A stretch of 64,000 nt of DNA from Neiella marina (lineage in GTDB: Bacteria > Pseudomonadota > Gammaproteobacteria > Enterobacterales > Neiellaceae): the NCBI RefSeq assembly GCF_002165625.1, contig NZ_NGNS01000001.1, forward strand, positions 365,809 to 429,808, written 5' to 3'. The notes under the pieces are model-generated. The model had not been told where the DNA came from, searched no databases, and was given only the letters and a program-made list of their open reading frames with translations. Made by a program: the position numbers and the translations under genes. Positions 50,284 to 60,246 of the stretch are shown here, one piece after another (positions within the stretch are counted from its first letter, which is position 1; each line of letters opens with the position of its first letter).

Positions 50284-51348
50284 TTACGCTTCGATGTCTT
50301 TGTTAAGCCAGTGAATGAAAATCTCATAGGTGATCACTAAGATCACCGCTCCGGTAAACAAGCCGACGATGCCTGAGCTAACGAAACCACCAATAGCACC
50401 AAGGAAGATGACCAGCATTGGCACATCGACGCCGCGGCCCATGAGGATTGGTTTGAGGACGTTATCTGCCAGCGCAACGACCACCATGGCAATGGTGTAG
50501 GCGATGGCTGCGGCCATGGAAATATTCGAGAAAGCCCAGCTGGCGGTGCCGATAACGATCAGGGTAATGCCTATCCCGAGCTGCACGGTACTTAAAATCA
50601 TGATTGCTAAAGCCCATAGTCCAGCAGCTGGAATACCGGCTAGAATCATCACCAGGCCACCGGCACAGGCTTGAATAAAGGCAACACCAAGGACGCCTTG
50701 GGCGACACTTTTAATGGTAGCGCTGGACAAGGTGGCGAACTTAGCACCTGTTTCGCCAGCCATGCGTTGCCCAAATTTCTTCACCGCCGCCGCACAGCCA
50801 TCGGCAAATGCCATGAACACGCCGGCGATAATGATGGCGACCAAAAACATACCAATACCAGCGCCTGCGCCAGAAATGGCTGCAATCGCTTTATCTTTGA
50901 GTGGATCGAGAGTTTTCTGATGGCGCTCATAAGCCATCTCAATATCTTGCGAGGCATCATCCCAAATGTCATAGACTTGTTCGCCAATCACTGGCCAGTC
51001 TTTGACTTTTTCATCGGGTTTGGAGACCTGCAGGGTGCCTGTTTCGACTTTGTGTCTAAGATCCTTCGCCGAATCGACGGTGGAATTAACCAGCATCGCG
51101 GTTGGCGTGATGAGAATCGCCAGAGCAATAATGGTAAATAAGATCGACGCCAACTTATTGTTACCACCGAGTAAGTTTCTGAATTTCAGAAACAGAGGGT
51201 AGAGCGCCACTGCAATAATGGCGCCCCAGACCACCACCAAAACAAATGGTTTGATGATGCTGTAAGACCAGAAAATCAGCAGTGCGATGACGCCGATACG
51301 CAGCGCCGATTCAACATAGGTGGATATTTGGTTTTGTGAAGCAGACAT
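50284..51348 (-). CDS. AI-2E (PerM-like) family transporter
   Basis: A 354-residue inner-membrane protein. About eight hydrophobic segments are split by a hydrophilic region near 85-165. The arrangement at the C-terminus (VDVPMLVIFLGAIGGFVSSGIVGLFTGAVIL) is the family signature. Members carry out sodium/proton antiport, autoinducer export or unknown tasks, so the name does not prove a role. It is first in the operon with the HlyD and DUF2955 genes (23 bp apart). Confidence 0.88.
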   Translation of the reverse strand: MSASQNQISTYVESALRIGVIALLIFWSYSIIKPFVLVVVWGAIIAVALYPLFLKFRNLLGGNNKLASILFTIIALAILITPTAMLVNSTVDSAKDLRHKVETGTLQVSKPDEKVKDWPVIGEQVYDIWDDASQDIEMAYERHQKTLDPLKDKAIAAISGAGAGIGMFLVAIIIAGVFMAFADGCAAAVKKFGQRMAGETGAKFATLSSATIKSVAQGVLGVAFIQACAGGLVMILAGIPAAGLWALAIMILSTVQLGIGITLIVIGTASWAFSNISMAAAIAYTIAMVVVALADNVLKPILMGRGVDVPMLVIFLGAIGGFVSSGIVGLFTGAVILVITYEIFIHWLNKDIEA

Positions 51349-51469
51349 ACTTGGAATCCCTGTTGTTATAGGAAGTGAGTTGTAGGGCCTGCAAACTCAC
51401 TTCCAATCCAAGAACACTATCGAGTGGAGTTGGTTTTATACTAGCGCAGCTCGGCCCTACTGCAAGCAT

Positions 51470-51497
51470 AAAAAAAGCCACCCGCAGGTGGCTTTTT
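51470..51497 (-). terminator. Rho-independent terminator of the yidC transcript, usable in both directions
   Basis: GCCACC-cgca-GGTGGC between an A-run on the left and T5 on the right, 18 bp past the yidC stop. It separates the rpmH-yidC operon from the inserted transport operon. Confidence 0.9.
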
Positions 51498-51515
51498 CAT
51501 CAATTAATCAACTCG

Positions 51516-53141
51516 TTATTGAGCATTTTTAGCTTCAATGGCGCGATTAATCATCAACTGCTGAGCAATTGAAATCAGGTTAGACACCACCCAGTACAGG
51601 ACTAGACCTGCTGGGAAGGTCACGAACAAGAAGGTCATGAACACAGGCATCAACATCATGATCTTTTGCTGCATTGGATCAGTGATGGTGGTAGGCGATA
51701 GTTTCTGCATCAGGAACATCGATGCGCCCATCAGAATTGGCAGTACGAAGTACGGGTCTTTTACTGACAAGTCGGTGATCCAAAGTGCAAAACCGGCGTG
51801 GCGGAGCTCAACACTCTCAAGCAGTACCCAGTACAAAGCGATGAAAATCGGCATTTGCAGCAATAGCGGCAAACAACCACCCAATGGATTGACCTTCTCT
51901 TTGCGGTACATTTCCATCATCGCTTGCTGCAGTTTTTGCTTATCTTCAGCATAACGTTCTTGCAGCGCCTTCATTTTTGGCTGCAATACTCGCATCCGCG
52001 CCATCGACTCATATTGCTTTTTAGTCAACGGATACAAGAAGGTTTTGATAATGATGGTGACCACGATAATGGCGACACCCCAGTTGACAACCAAGCCTTG
52101 CACTAGAGTCAGCAGCCAATGCAATGGCTGCGCTAGCCACCACAAGAAGCCGTAATCCACGGTCAAATTTAAGGTTGGAGACAGGGCTGACAGGCGCTCT
52201 TGGTCTTTCGGGCCAACAAAGAACGACGCTGACACAGTTTTGGTGTCACCCGCAGGGATCACTAACTGCTCGCCTTTCATGCCGACAATGCCGCTACCGC
52301 GAACACTATTGGTATAGAGCTGGTTGTTGCTGTCGGCGTCTGGTACCCAAGCTGAGACGAAGTAGTGCTGCAGCATCGCCACCCAACCACCTTGAGTGGT
52401 TTTGTTTAACGCCTTGTCTGTTAAGTCATCAAAGGTGTATTTGCTGTAGCGCTCGTCGGCTGTTGAGTAAGCTGGGCCACGGTAGGTTGGCATCATCATG
52501 CTGCCAGACTCACCGGCAATGGTTTGCTTGAGCTGCATGAATGGCTGCATCACCAGATTCTGGCCGCTGCTGTTGATGACTTCAAAGTCCTGTCCCACGG
52601 TGTAGCTACCTGGTGTCAGAACGAAGCGTTTGACAACAGTGACACCCGCCTCAGTGACATGCTTGAGGTTAACCACGAGCGGACCATCTTGAGCAACAAA
52701 CGAGTCGCCGTCAGCTTGGTACAGAGGGCGACCTTTGCTATCTGGGCCATCATTGCCAATTAAACCGCTTTGAGCGATGTATTCAAAATGACTGTTACGA
52801 TGCAGAATTTGCATCGGTTCTGAGCCGCCTTGCTCGATCGGAAAAGCCAGTAACTCCGACTCAACGATATCACCGCCAGTCAAATCCACTTTCAGACGCA
52901 GAACGTCGGTTTCAAGCGTGATCAGCTTGCCTGTTGCGACGGTTGCTGAAGGCACCGCAGCCTGCGCTGATGATGAAGCTTGTGGCACATCATCTGAACT
53001 CGGTACTGCCGAATCGTTCACCGCAAGCTCAGGCGTTGCAGCTGGTGTCGGTTGAGGTCCGTACATGCTTTGCCATTCCTGGTAAAGCAGCACACTGACC
53101 AACATCAGGCCGACGAATATAAAAATACGTTGTGATTCCAT
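51516..53141 (-). CDS. yidC: Membrane protein insertase YidC
   Basis: A 541-residue insertase. N-terminal membrane anchor (RIFIFVGLMLVSVLLYQEWQ), periplasmic beta domain to about 330, then five conserved membrane segments (NWGVAIIVVTIIIKTFLYPLTKKQYESM and following). It inserts subunits such as AtpE and AtpB into the membrane with or without Sec. Stands 3 bp after yidD in the usual rpmH-rnpA-yidD-yidC order. Confidence 0.97.
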   Translation of the reverse strand: MESQRIFIFVGLMLVSVLLYQEWQSMYGPQPTPAATPELAVNDSAVPSSDDVPQASSSAQAAVPSATVATGKLITLETDVLRLKVDLTGGDIVESELLAFPIEQGGSEPMQILHRNSHFEYIAQSGLIGNDGPDSKGRPLYQADGDSFVAQDGPLVVNLKHVTEAGVTVVKRFVLTPGSYTVGQDFEVINSSGQNLVMQPFMQLKQTIAGESGSMMMPTYRGPAYSTADERYSKYTFDDLTDKALNKTTQGGWVAMLQHYFVSAWVPDADSNNQLYTNSVRGSGIVGMKGEQLVIPAGDTKTVSASFFVGPKDQERLSALSPTLNLTVDYGFLWWLAQPLHWLLTLVQGLVVNWGVAIIVVTIIIKTFLYPLTKKQYESMARMRVLQPKMKALQERYAEDKQKLQQAMMEMYRKEKVNPLGGCLPLLLQMPIFIALYWVLLESVELRHAGFALWITDLSVKDPYFVLPILMGASMFLMQKLSPTTITDPMQQKIMMLMPVFMTFLFVTFPAGLVLYWVVSNLISIAQQLMINRAIEAKNAQ

Positions 53142-53144
53142 AAT

Positions 53145-53399
53145 TTATTGGTTCTTTGCTGGCGTTTTTTCCGGTACCGGATCGTGCCCACCGGGATGAA
53201 AGGGATGGCATTTTAATATGCGGCGAGTAGCCAGCCAACTCCCTTTTATCACTCCGTGAGTTTCGATGGCGCCAATGGCGTAGTGAGAGCAACTCGGATG
53301 AAACCGACAGCGTTGCCCGAGGAGTGGACTGATAAACCACTGATAAAACTTAATTGGCGCTATTGCGATGTACGACAACGCTTTTTTAATCGAGGCCAT
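53145..53399 (-). CDS. yidD: Membrane protein insertion efficiency factor YidD
   Basis: An 84-residue protein with the family pattern [26 protein letters not shown] and KCHPFHPGG. Its start region overlaps the end of rnpA by 40 bp, as is common. It assists YidC-dependent insertion. Confidence 0.95.
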   Translation of the reverse strand: MASIKKALSYIAIAPIKFYQWFISPLLGQRCRFHPSCSHYAIGAIETHGVIKGSWLATRRILKCHPFHPGGHDPVPEKTPAKNQ

Positions 53400-53725
53400 A
53401 GTTGTTTCACCAGTTGCTGTAATTCAGGTTTGGCAAGTGTACCAACTCCTGCTTTGCCGATCACGACGATATCCACATTCGGTAGATGATGTTGATTGAG
53501 GCGGAAGCTATCTCGAATCACCCGTTTGATGCGATTGCGCTGCACAGCTAGTTTTGCTGATTTTTTCGATACAGCAAATCCAAGACGCGGATGGGGGAGA
53601 TTATTTGGAGTTGCGAGTAGGGTCAGGTGCGACGAACCAACTCGAATTGGTTTGCCTTGAAAGACAGAATTAAAATGGGCGGGAGTTAACAGTCGTAACT
53701 CCCGCCCATATGAATAAGACGACAC
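53360..53725 (-). CDS. rnpA: Ribonuclease P protein component
   Basis: A 121-residue basic protein with the RNR motif [16 protein letters not shown], and [15 protein letters not shown] before it. It binds RNase P RNA in tRNA 5' maturation. It lies 18 bp from rpmH and overlaps yidD. Confidence 0.97.
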   Translation of the reverse strand: MSSYSYGRELRLLTPAHFNSVFQGKPIRVGSSHLTLLATPNNLPHPRLGFAVSKKSAKLAVQRNRIKRVIRDSFRLNQHHLPNVDIVVIGKAGVGTLAKPELQQLVKQLWPRLKKRCRTSQ

Positions 53726-53743
53726 TGTAATAAAAAGGTGTGC

Positions 53744-53878
53744 TTATTTGCTTAGCTTAGCGCGACCTTTAGAACGGCGACGAGCCAAAACTTGGCGACC
53801 GTTTTTAGTGGCCATACGAGCACGGAAACCGTGGTTACGCTTGCGCTTCAATACGCTTGGTTGAAAAGTTCTTTTCAT
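53744..53878 (-). CDS. rpmH: 50S ribosomal protein L34
   Basis: A 44-residue basic protein beginning [18 protein letters not shown] and ending KGRAKLSK, diagnostic for L34. It is the first gene of the rpmH-rnpA-yidD-yidC operon, divergent from dnaA. Confidence 0.98.
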   Translation of the reverse strand: MKRTFQPSVLKRKRNHGFRARMATKNGRQVLARRRSKGRAKLSK

Positions 53879-54315
53879 GGTTCTACCTAAAACTAATTTG
53901 TTTGGCTATTGAAGCCTGGACAGACCGCCGTTATCGATAAAGAAACTGGCAGTCCCCTAAAAAATGAGGGCGAATTTTATGCGACCAACACGCCAGAGTC
54001 AACGCCTTAAGGTGAACAAATTTTGATCGCAGTAAAAAATGATCCCTGTGCGATCCTTGTTCAATTGTTGTTCAAAAACCTTTGATAACTTGTTGGTATG
54101 TGTTTTTTGTTGATTTTATTCAATTAGTTGCGCTTGTTGATAACCCTTTGATAAATGATCGAAAACGATCTGGAAAGGGCGTTATAGATCCCGCATAATG
54201 TCTGCCCAGCTAACAGATGATCCCTCCCCCTATATTCGACTGTATCCGACGGTCGTTTTCGCCTGTTCGATAGTAATAGGCCGTGGTGGCGATGTTTAAC
54301 TATGAGGAGATGGCA
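53879..54315. promoter_or_regulatory. rpmH-dnaA intergenic control region, GATC-rich
   Basis: A 437-bp gap between divergent rpmH and dnaA. Seven GATC sites (54025, 54041, 54052, 54157, 54167, 54187, 54219) lie in about 200 bp; two pairs are 10-11 bp apart. This fits Dam/SeqA control of dnaA expression. I see no exact DnaA box, so a second origin here is not supported. Promoters for both genes must be present but no box pair is convincing. Confidence 0.55.
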
Positions 54316-55689
54316 TTGACCGCTTCGTTGTGGCAGACCTGTGTTGAAACCCTTAAACACGAGTTGCCAGCGTCACAATTCAGTACTTGGATTCGGCCGT
54401 TGCAAGCCGATTTTGATGGCGAACGCCTGGTATTGTTCGCTCCCAACCGCTTTGTGCTTGATTGGGTGAGTGATAATTATCGTGGTCGAATCAATGAGCT
54501 GCTGGCGCAAGCTTGTGGTCCTGATGCTCCGGCGCTGCATCTCGATATTGGCAACATTGCACCGCCAACACCTGTGGCACCAGAAATGCCAGCGGATCCA
54601 AAGCCCGTTGCACAAGCGACGTCCAATCCTTGGGATCGTGGCAATAAGCCTAAGCCAGAGATCCGCCATAAGAGCAACATCAACCACAACTATATCTTTG
54701 ACAACTTCGTCGAGGGTAAATCGAATCAGCTTGGCCGTGCTGCTGCTTCGCAGGTGGCTGAGAATCCAGGTGGTGCTTACAACCCGCTGTTTTTGTATGG
54801 TGGTACCGGTTTAGGTAAAACCCATTTGCTTCATGCTGTTGGCAACGCCATTTTGCAAAGCAAAGACAACGCCAAAGTGGTGTACATGCACTCTGAGCGC
54901 TTTGTTCAGGATATGGTTAAAGCCCTACAAAACAATGCCATTGAAGAGTTCAAGCGTTACTATCGTAGCGTTGACGCTTTGCTGATCGATGACATTCAGT
55001 TCTTTGCCAATAAAGAGCGTTCGCAAGAAGAGTTCTTTCATACCTTTAATGCGCTGCTGGAAGGCAATCAGCAAATTATCCTGACCTCGGACCGATACCC
55101 CAAAGAGATTGATGGCGTTGAAGATCGCCTTAAATCGCGTTTTGGTTGGGGTCTGACGGTTGCCATCGAACCGCCTGAACTAGAAACTCGGGTGGCGATT
55201 TTGATGCGCAAAGCACAAGAAAGTAATGTTCACCTGCCTGATGAAGTGGCGTTCTTTATTGCCAAGCGGTTGCGCTCCAATGTTCGTGAGCTTGAAGGGG
55301 CGTTGAATCGGGTGATTGCTAACGCAAACTTTACTGGCCGAGCAATTAATATCGATTTTGTGCGCGAAGCATTGCGAGATCTCTTGGCTTTGCAGGAAAA
55401 GTTGATCACCATAGACAACATTCAAAAAACTGTTGCCGAATACTATAAAATCAAGCTGGCTGATTTGCTCAGCAAGCGTCGTAGCCGTTCTGTGGCACGC
55501 CCACGCCAACTTGCTATGGCGCTGGCGAAAGAGCTGACTAACCACAGCTTGCCTGAGATTGGCGATGCATTCGGTGGCCGCGACCACACCACGGTACTTC
55601 ATGCGTGCCGTAAGATTGAACAGTTGCGCGAAGAAAGTCATGATATTAAGGAAGATTACCAGAATCTGATTCGGACTCTGTCTTCCTAA
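54316..55689 (+). CDS. dnaA: Chromosomal replication initiator DnaA
   Basis: A 457-residue AAA+ initiator. Domain I starts [17 protein letters not shown], domain III has Walker [10 protein letters not shown] and Walker [10 protein letters not shown], and domain IV carries the DNA-binding signature [16 protein letters not shown] choose the TTG at 54316, because AGGAG lies six bases upstream and the protein then starts like DnaA of Escherichia coli and Shewanella. An ATG two codons earlier is too near that site, and ATGs at 54283-54310 would add an unusual tail. A rare start codon fits limited DnaA synthesis. Confidence 0.97.
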   Translation: MTASLWQTCVETLKHELPASQFSTWIRPLQADFDGERLVLFAPNRFVLDWVSDNYRGRINELLAQACGPDAPALHLDIGNIAPPTPVAPEMPADPKPVAQATSNPWDRGNKPKPEIRHKSNINHNYIFDNFVEGKSNQLGRAAASQVAENPGGAYNPLFLYGGTGLGKTHLLHAVGNAILQSKDNAKVVYMHSERFVQDMVKALQNNAIEEFKRYYRSVDALLIDDIQFFANKERSQEEFFHTFNALLEGNQQIILTSDRYPKEIDGVEDRLKSRFGWGLTVAIEPPELETRVAILMRKAQESNVHLPDEVAFFIAKRLRSNVRELEGALNRVIANANFTGRAINIDFVREALRDLLALQEKLITIDNIQKTVAEYYKIKLADLLSKRRSRSVARPRQLAMALAKELTNHSLPEIGDAFGGRDHTTVLHACRKIEQLREESHDIKEDYQNLIRTLSS

Positions 55690-55729
55690 TACTCTCTGTG
55701 ATGAGAATGGTGCGATAAAGGGATTGCAT

Positions 55730-56833
55730 ATGAAATTCACGGTCAATCGTGAGCAAATTCTAAAACCGCTGCAAGCGGTATCCGGGGCAGTTGAGCGTAA
55801 GCACACGCTGCCTATTCTTGCCAATATCTTAATGCGCGTAAGTGATGGCTCACTTACCATGATCGGTACGGATTTAGAGGTTGAGTTGTGCGCAACGTTA
55901 CAGCTGGCGGACCCTGAATTAACCCCTGGTTCGATCACTGTACCGGCCAAAAAGCTGGTTGATATTTGCCGAACGTTGCCTGATGGCGCTGCGATTGAGC
56001 TGAATCTTTCAGGTGAGCGTTTGGTGATTAAATCAGGCCGTAGCCGTTTTAGCCTGGCGACCTTGCCTGATACCGAATTTCCGCAGATTGAAGAATCAAC
56101 GTCATCGATGCAGTTTACTGCAACCCAGCAAGAGTTGCGTCGATTGATTGAGTTGTCCCAGTTCTCGATGGCCAATCAGGATGTCCGTTATTACCTCAAC
56201 GGCATGCTGTTTGAGATCACAGAAGGCACTCTGACTGCCGTGGCAACCGATGGTCACCGTCTAGCATTGTCGCGCATTGCTGTACCTGAGCTACAAGAAC
56301 CATTCCAGTGCATTGTGCCACGTAAAGGTATTTTGGAGCTGATGCGGCTGTTGGATCAGGATGACAAGCCAGTGACGGTGCAATTGTCTGAAAACCATAT
56401 TCGTGCCGATATTGGCGATTACTTGTTTACTTCCAAGCTGGTTGATGGTCGTTTCCCTGACTATCGTCGGGTATTGCCACGTGGTGGTAATAAGTTGGTT
56501 GAAGGCGATAAGGAAACCCTCAAACAAGCATTTGCCCGCGTTGCCATTCTATCTAATGAGAAGTTCCGCGGCGTGCGTCTGCAAATCGATACTGATGAGC
56601 TGAAGATCAGTGCCAATAACCCAGAGCAGGAAGAGGCCGAAGAAGCCATTGCGGTGTCATATCAGGGCGAAGCAATGGAAGTGGGCTTCAACGTCAGCTA
56701 CATCCTCGATGTGCTCAACACCGTTGATGGTCAAAACGTTCGGTTTACACTCAATGACCCAAATAGCAGTGGGCTGATTGAAAACGCTGACGACGACAGT
56801 GCGCTTTATGTGGTGATGCCAATGCGACTCTAG
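55730..56833 (+). CDS. dnaN: DNA polymerase III beta subunit (sliding clamp)
   Basis: A 367-residue clamp with three similar domains, starting MKFTVNREQILKPLQ and ending VVMPMRL. It tethers polymerase III to DNA. The ATG at 55730 has AAGGGA at good spacing. It lies 40 bp after dnaA in the same operon, and a strong terminator follows. recF is displaced by two inserted kinase genes. Confidence 0.98.
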   Translation: MKFTVNREQILKPLQAVSGAVERKHTLPILANILMRVSDGSLTMIGTDLEVELCATLQLADPELTPGSITVPAKKLVDICRTLPDGAAIELNLSGERLVIKSGRSRFSLATLPDTEFPQIEESTSSMQFTATQQELRRLIELSQFSMANQDVRYYLNGMLFEITEGTLTAVATDGHRLALSRIAVPELQEPFQCIVPRKGILELMRLLDQDDKPVTVQLSENHIRADIGDYLFTSKLVDGRFPDYRRVLPRGGNKLVEGDKETLKQAFARVAILSNEKFRGVRLQIDTDELKISANNPEQEEAEEAIAVSYQGEAMEVGFNVSYILDVLNTVDGQNVRFTLNDPNSSGLIENADDDSALYVVMPMRL

Positions 56834-56860
56834 CGTCGACCAAAGCAACGGCTGACAAGA

Positions 56861-56884
56861 ACCGCCCAATCGGGCGGTTTTTTT
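56861..56884 (+). terminator. Rho-independent terminator after dnaN
   Basis: ACCGCCC-aatc-GGGCGGT followed by a run of T residues, 28 bp past the dnaN stop. It cuts dnaA-dnaN from recF-gyrB transcription. Confidence 0.92.
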
Positions 56885-56946
56885 ATGCTTGCTCAACAGG
56901 CTCGCGGTCTACACTGTCTTATGACTCGGGCGATAAGGCGGACAGC

Positions 56947-58527
56947 ATGCTGACCAAAAATACTGTGGTGCTGGTTGTTGAAGACATTGAGGTGATGCGA
57001 AAAATCACCGCTGATCAAGTCATTCAATATGGTCCGCAAAAAGTACTGCAGGCATCTAATGGCAAAGAAGCGTTGCAAGTGCTACAAAACAACCGAGTTG
57101 ACCTGATTGTCTCAGACTGGAATATGCCATTAATGGATGGCCTTGAGCTACTCAGACGGGTGCGGCAAAACCCCCATTGGCAGCGTATCCCTTTCGTGAT
57201 GGTGACATCGGAATCTGAGGGGACCAAAGTCAAACTGGCGGTTCACTACGGCGTCAGTGAAATCGTCGTCAAACCATTTACTCCCGCTATCTTGCGATCT
57301 CGGCTTATCCGAGCAGTGCGCAATCCGGTGCGAGTGCCATTGCAACTTAGTGAACAACAGCCACTGGCCGCCGAACCCGAGCAAGCAAGCGAAGATGCAG
57401 CTCAGGGTTCCATTGACAGCAAAGACGGCTCATTGCTGATTGTTGACGATACGCCCGATACCTTGTTGCACTTGTCGACTTTATTGAAAGACAAGTATCG
57501 CGTTCGATTAGCGAATAACGGCCAAAAGGCATTGGCAATATGTCGCTCTGACGATCAACCAGACTTAGTGTTGCTCGATATTATGATGCCAGAGATCAGC
57601 GGCTACGATGTACTAAATAAATTGCGTCAATCACCTGTGACCGAAAACATTCCAGTGATTCTAGTGACTGCGGTTCACGGCCTTGATGCTGAAATCAAAG
57701 GCACTGAGCTTGGCGCCATTGAGTACATCACCAAGCCTGTTGACCCGGTGCTGCTGTTATCAAAAGTGCGCAACTTTATGCATCACGTCCGTCGTCTTCA
57801 TCGATTGCAAGACAGTTATGATTTCATGGTATCGGCGGCAGTCGCGCGCGATTCTGCAGAGCAATTAATGCGCCATGACATTAAAGCGCCGCTATCGGCA
57901 ATATTGGCGCTGGCCGAACAAATTAACAGCAAAGCCGGTCACCGAGATAGCATTGCTGATCTCGCTAAGAATGTCGAAACCACTACTCGTCAGGTATTGA
58001 GCCTGGTTGCTCGCTCAGTTGATTTATATAAGATTGAAATGGGCTTGTTTGAGTATCAGGCCAAAGCCGTTGATCTGGTCAAAGTGCTGAAATTGGTGAT
58101 CGACAATTGTAAGTCGGTGTATCAAGTGAAGCAGTTGACCTGCAATCTTTACTGGGATGCAAACGCTATTAGTCGCAAACAGTTGATGGTTTCCGCAGAA
58201 GATACTTTGCTTTACGCGGTGAGCTCCAATCTGATTAAGAATGCTTTTGAGGCAGCACGCGAGCGAACTGCCGTGCAAGTGTCATTGTCATTGGCGCAGA
58301 ACAACACCCTGGTCAAATGTTCTATTCGCAATGATGGCATGGTGCCCACCAACATTCGCCACTGCTTTTTTGACAAGTACGTGACCAGTGGTAAACGCCT
58401 GGGGTCTGGTCTTGGCACCTACTCAGCGAAGCTAATGGTTGAGGTGATGGGCGGCAAGATAGCCATGCAATGTGACGACCAAGAGCAAACCACGACGGTT
58501 GACTTCAGCCTCCCTGTAGTCAGCTAG
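56947..58527 (+). CDS. Double-receiver hybrid histidine kinase (REC-REC-HisKA-HATPase), copy 1
   Basis: A 526-residue soluble protein. REC1 (about 6-120) is CheY-like, with SDWNMP, Asp57 and Lys109. A Glu/Ala-rich linker leads to REC2 (about 162-280), with LLDIMMPEISG and Asp211. The histidine-kinase core has H-box RHDIKAPL (His310), N-box NLIKNAFEAA and G2-box GSGLGTYSAK. No membrane helix, so it senses an internal cue or is controlled by phosphorylation of its receivers. The ATG has AAGGCGG at good spacing. It is a tandem paralogue of the next gene. It stands between dnaN and recF, which are normally adjacent; a role in the cell cycle is only a guess. Confidence 0.88.
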   Translation: MLTKNTVVLVVEDIEVMRKITADQVIQYGPQKVLQASNGKEALQVLQNNRVDLIVSDWNMPLMDGLELLRRVRQNPHWQRIPFVMVTSESEGTKVKLAVHYGVSEIVVKPFTPAILRSRLIRAVRNPVRVPLQLSEQQPLAAEPEQASEDAAQGSIDSKDGSLLIVDDTPDTLLHLSTLLKDKYRVRLANNGQKALAICRSDDQPDLVLLDIMMPEISGYDVLNKLRQSPVTENIPVILVTAVHGLDAEIKGTELGAIEYITKPVDPVLLLSKVRNFMHHVRRLHRLQDSYDFMVSAAVARDSAEQLMRHDIKAPLSAILALAEQINSKAGHRDSIADLAKNVETTTRQVLSLVARSVDLYKIEMGLFEYQAKAVDLVKVLKLVIDNCKSVYQVKQLTCNLYWDANAISRKQLMVSAEDTLLYAVSSNLIKNAFEAARERTAVQVSLSLAQNNTLVKCSIRNDGMVPTNIRHCFFDKYVTSGKRLGSGLGTYSAKLMVEVMGGKIAMQCDDQEQTTTVDFSLPVVS

Positions 58528-58641
58528 TTGTTTCAAAAAATAGATATTTATCAGTTAATTCAACGTTCGATGGCTGTTTTTATGGCTACACTTTGTGGAG
58601 TTCATCATAGTCATACTATGCGCTAACAAAGGAACGCTCGA

Positions 58642-60246
58642 ATGATGAAGTCCAACGCCATTGCCTTAGTCGTTGAAGATATGGAAGCCATGCGCAAAAT
58701 CACTGCCCAGCAGCTACGCCAGTATGGTGCCAAAGAAGTTCATCAGGCCAGCAATGGTGCAGAGGCTCTGCGCGTGCTGCGAAATCATAAAGTGGACGTC
58801 ATTTTGTCTGATTGGAATATGCCGGTAATGACGGGTATCGACTTTCTTAAAGCCGTGAAAGAAAGCCCCGATTGGCAACGCATTCCTTTTGTTATGGTGA
58901 CCGCAGAAGCCGAACGCGACAAAGTCCGTGAAGCCATTGCCTATGGTGTCAGTGAGTTGATCATCAAACCGTTTACGCCTCATATGATGCGTGAGCGAAT
59001 CGAGCGGGCGTTCAAGCGTCCCGCTCGTATTCCGTCAGAAATTCGGATGAAGCAACCGGTCGAAGAGCCGCCGGCAGAAGTGGTCAAGCCGAGCGTCGAC
59101 TTGGCTGATGTTAGTGATAGCGAATCAGGGCAAGATGCTTCCAAGCTAAAAGAGGGCAATATCCTGATTGTTGACGATACGCCGGATAATTTGCGTTTGC
59201 TGGCCGATCTATTGAAAGACGATTACAAGGTGCGATTGGCCAACCATGGCCGCAAAGCGCTGGACATTTGTCAGGGTGATACGCCGCCTGACTTGGTGTT
59301 ACTCGATATCATGATGCCAGAAATCAGCGGTTACGAAGTGTTGGAAACCCTCCGTGAAGATCCTGCCACTCAGCACATTCCCGTTATTATGGTGACCGCC
59401 ATGACCGAACAAGAGGCGGAAATCAAAGGTATTCAGCTTGGCGCCATCGAATTCATTACCAAGCCGATTCAACCGCAACTATTGCAAATGCGAGTTCGCA
59501 ATTTGATGCGCCAAATTTGGCGAGTTCGAGAAATTCAGGATAGTTACGATGACATGATCGAAGCGGCGGAGGCCAAAGAAGCTGCTGAGCAGGTGGTTCG
59601 CCATGATATCAAAGGGCCATTGGCGGGTATTTTGGCGGCAGCAGAGCAAGTCGCGCTCAATGCCAAGCGGCCAAATATGGTGACCGAGTTGGCTGGTGAC
59701 ATTGATACCATGGCTCGTCAGCTGATGAACCTGATTAACCTGACTCAGATCGTCTACAAGATTGAGACCAATCAGTACACCTTAACGCCTGTGCCTGTCG
59801 ACACCATTGCGCTACTGCAAGATGTCGTCACCAGCACCAAGCGAGTGTTCGATAGTAAACGGATCACCTGTAATGTGTTTTGGCCCAAGAGTAAAGGCGC
59901 CGAATCCATGGTGTGCAAGGGCGAGGAGTTGTTGATGTTTTCGGTGTTCAATAACTTGCTGAAAAATGCTTTTGAAGCGGCTCGCCCGAAAAGTGCGGTA
60001 CGCATTGATATTGGCCAAAATGACGCGCAGCAAATTGAAATCAGTATTGCTAACGACGGTGTGGTGCCAGAAGAAGTGCGTGATGTATTTTTTGATAAGT
60101 ACGCTACCGAAGGCAAATCGGGAGGCTCTGGCTTAGGGACTTATTCGGCCAAGCTACTCATTGAAGCGCAGCTGGGCGACATTCAAATGGATACCGACGA
60201 GAAGGCAAACTCCACTACCATCACATTGCGTTTGCCTAAGCCGTAG
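58642..60246 (+). CDS. Double-receiver hybrid histidine kinase (REC-REC-HisKA-HATPase), copy 2
   Basis: A 534-residue protein with the same plan as the gene before it. REC1 has SDWNMP with Asp57, REC2 has LLDIMMPEISG with Asp222, H-box RHDIKGPL holds His321, and the kinase core has NLLKNAFEAA and GSGLGTYSAK. ATG with AAAGGAACG upstream. The closest similarity is in REC2 and around the H-box. The duplication is old enough that the linkers have diverged. Both are in the same direction as recF, but recF begins 77 bp later and could have its own promoter. Output partner is not encoded nearby. Confidence 0.88.
   Translation: MMKSNAIALVVEDMEAMRKITAQQLRQYGAKEVHQASNGAEALRVLRNHKVDVILSDWNMPVMTGIDFLKAVKESPDWQRIPFVMVTAEAERDKVREAIAYGVSELIIKPFTPHMMRERIERAFKRPARIPSEIRMKQPVEEPPAEVVKPSVDLADVSDSESGQDASKLKEGNILIVDDTPDNLRLLADLLKDDYKVRLANHGRKALDICQGDTPPDLVLLDIMMPEISGYEVLETLREDPATQHIPVIMVTAMTEQEAEIKGIQLGAIEFITKPIQPQLLQMRVRNLMRQIWRVREIQDSYDDMIEAAEAKEAAEQVVRHDIKGPLAGILAAAEQVALNAKRPNMVTELAGDIDTMARQLMNLINLTQIVYKIETNQYTLTPVPVDTIALLQDVVTSTKRVFDSKRITCNVFWPKSKGAESMVCKGEELLMFSVFNNLLKNAFEAARPKSAVRIDIGQNDAQQIEISIANDGVVPEEVRDVFFDKYATEGKSGGSGLGTYSAKLLIEAQLGDIQMDTDEKANSTTITLRLPKP

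Noticed and set aside
53879..54315. Second replication origin upstream of dnaA
   Set aside because: GATC sites are dense, but no exact DnaA box or strong unwinding element is seen, while the mnmG-mioC region has all elements.
55180..56175. Minus-strand ORF of 331 codons over dnaA and dnaN
   Set aside because: It crosses two essential conserved genes in antisense and shows no family pattern.
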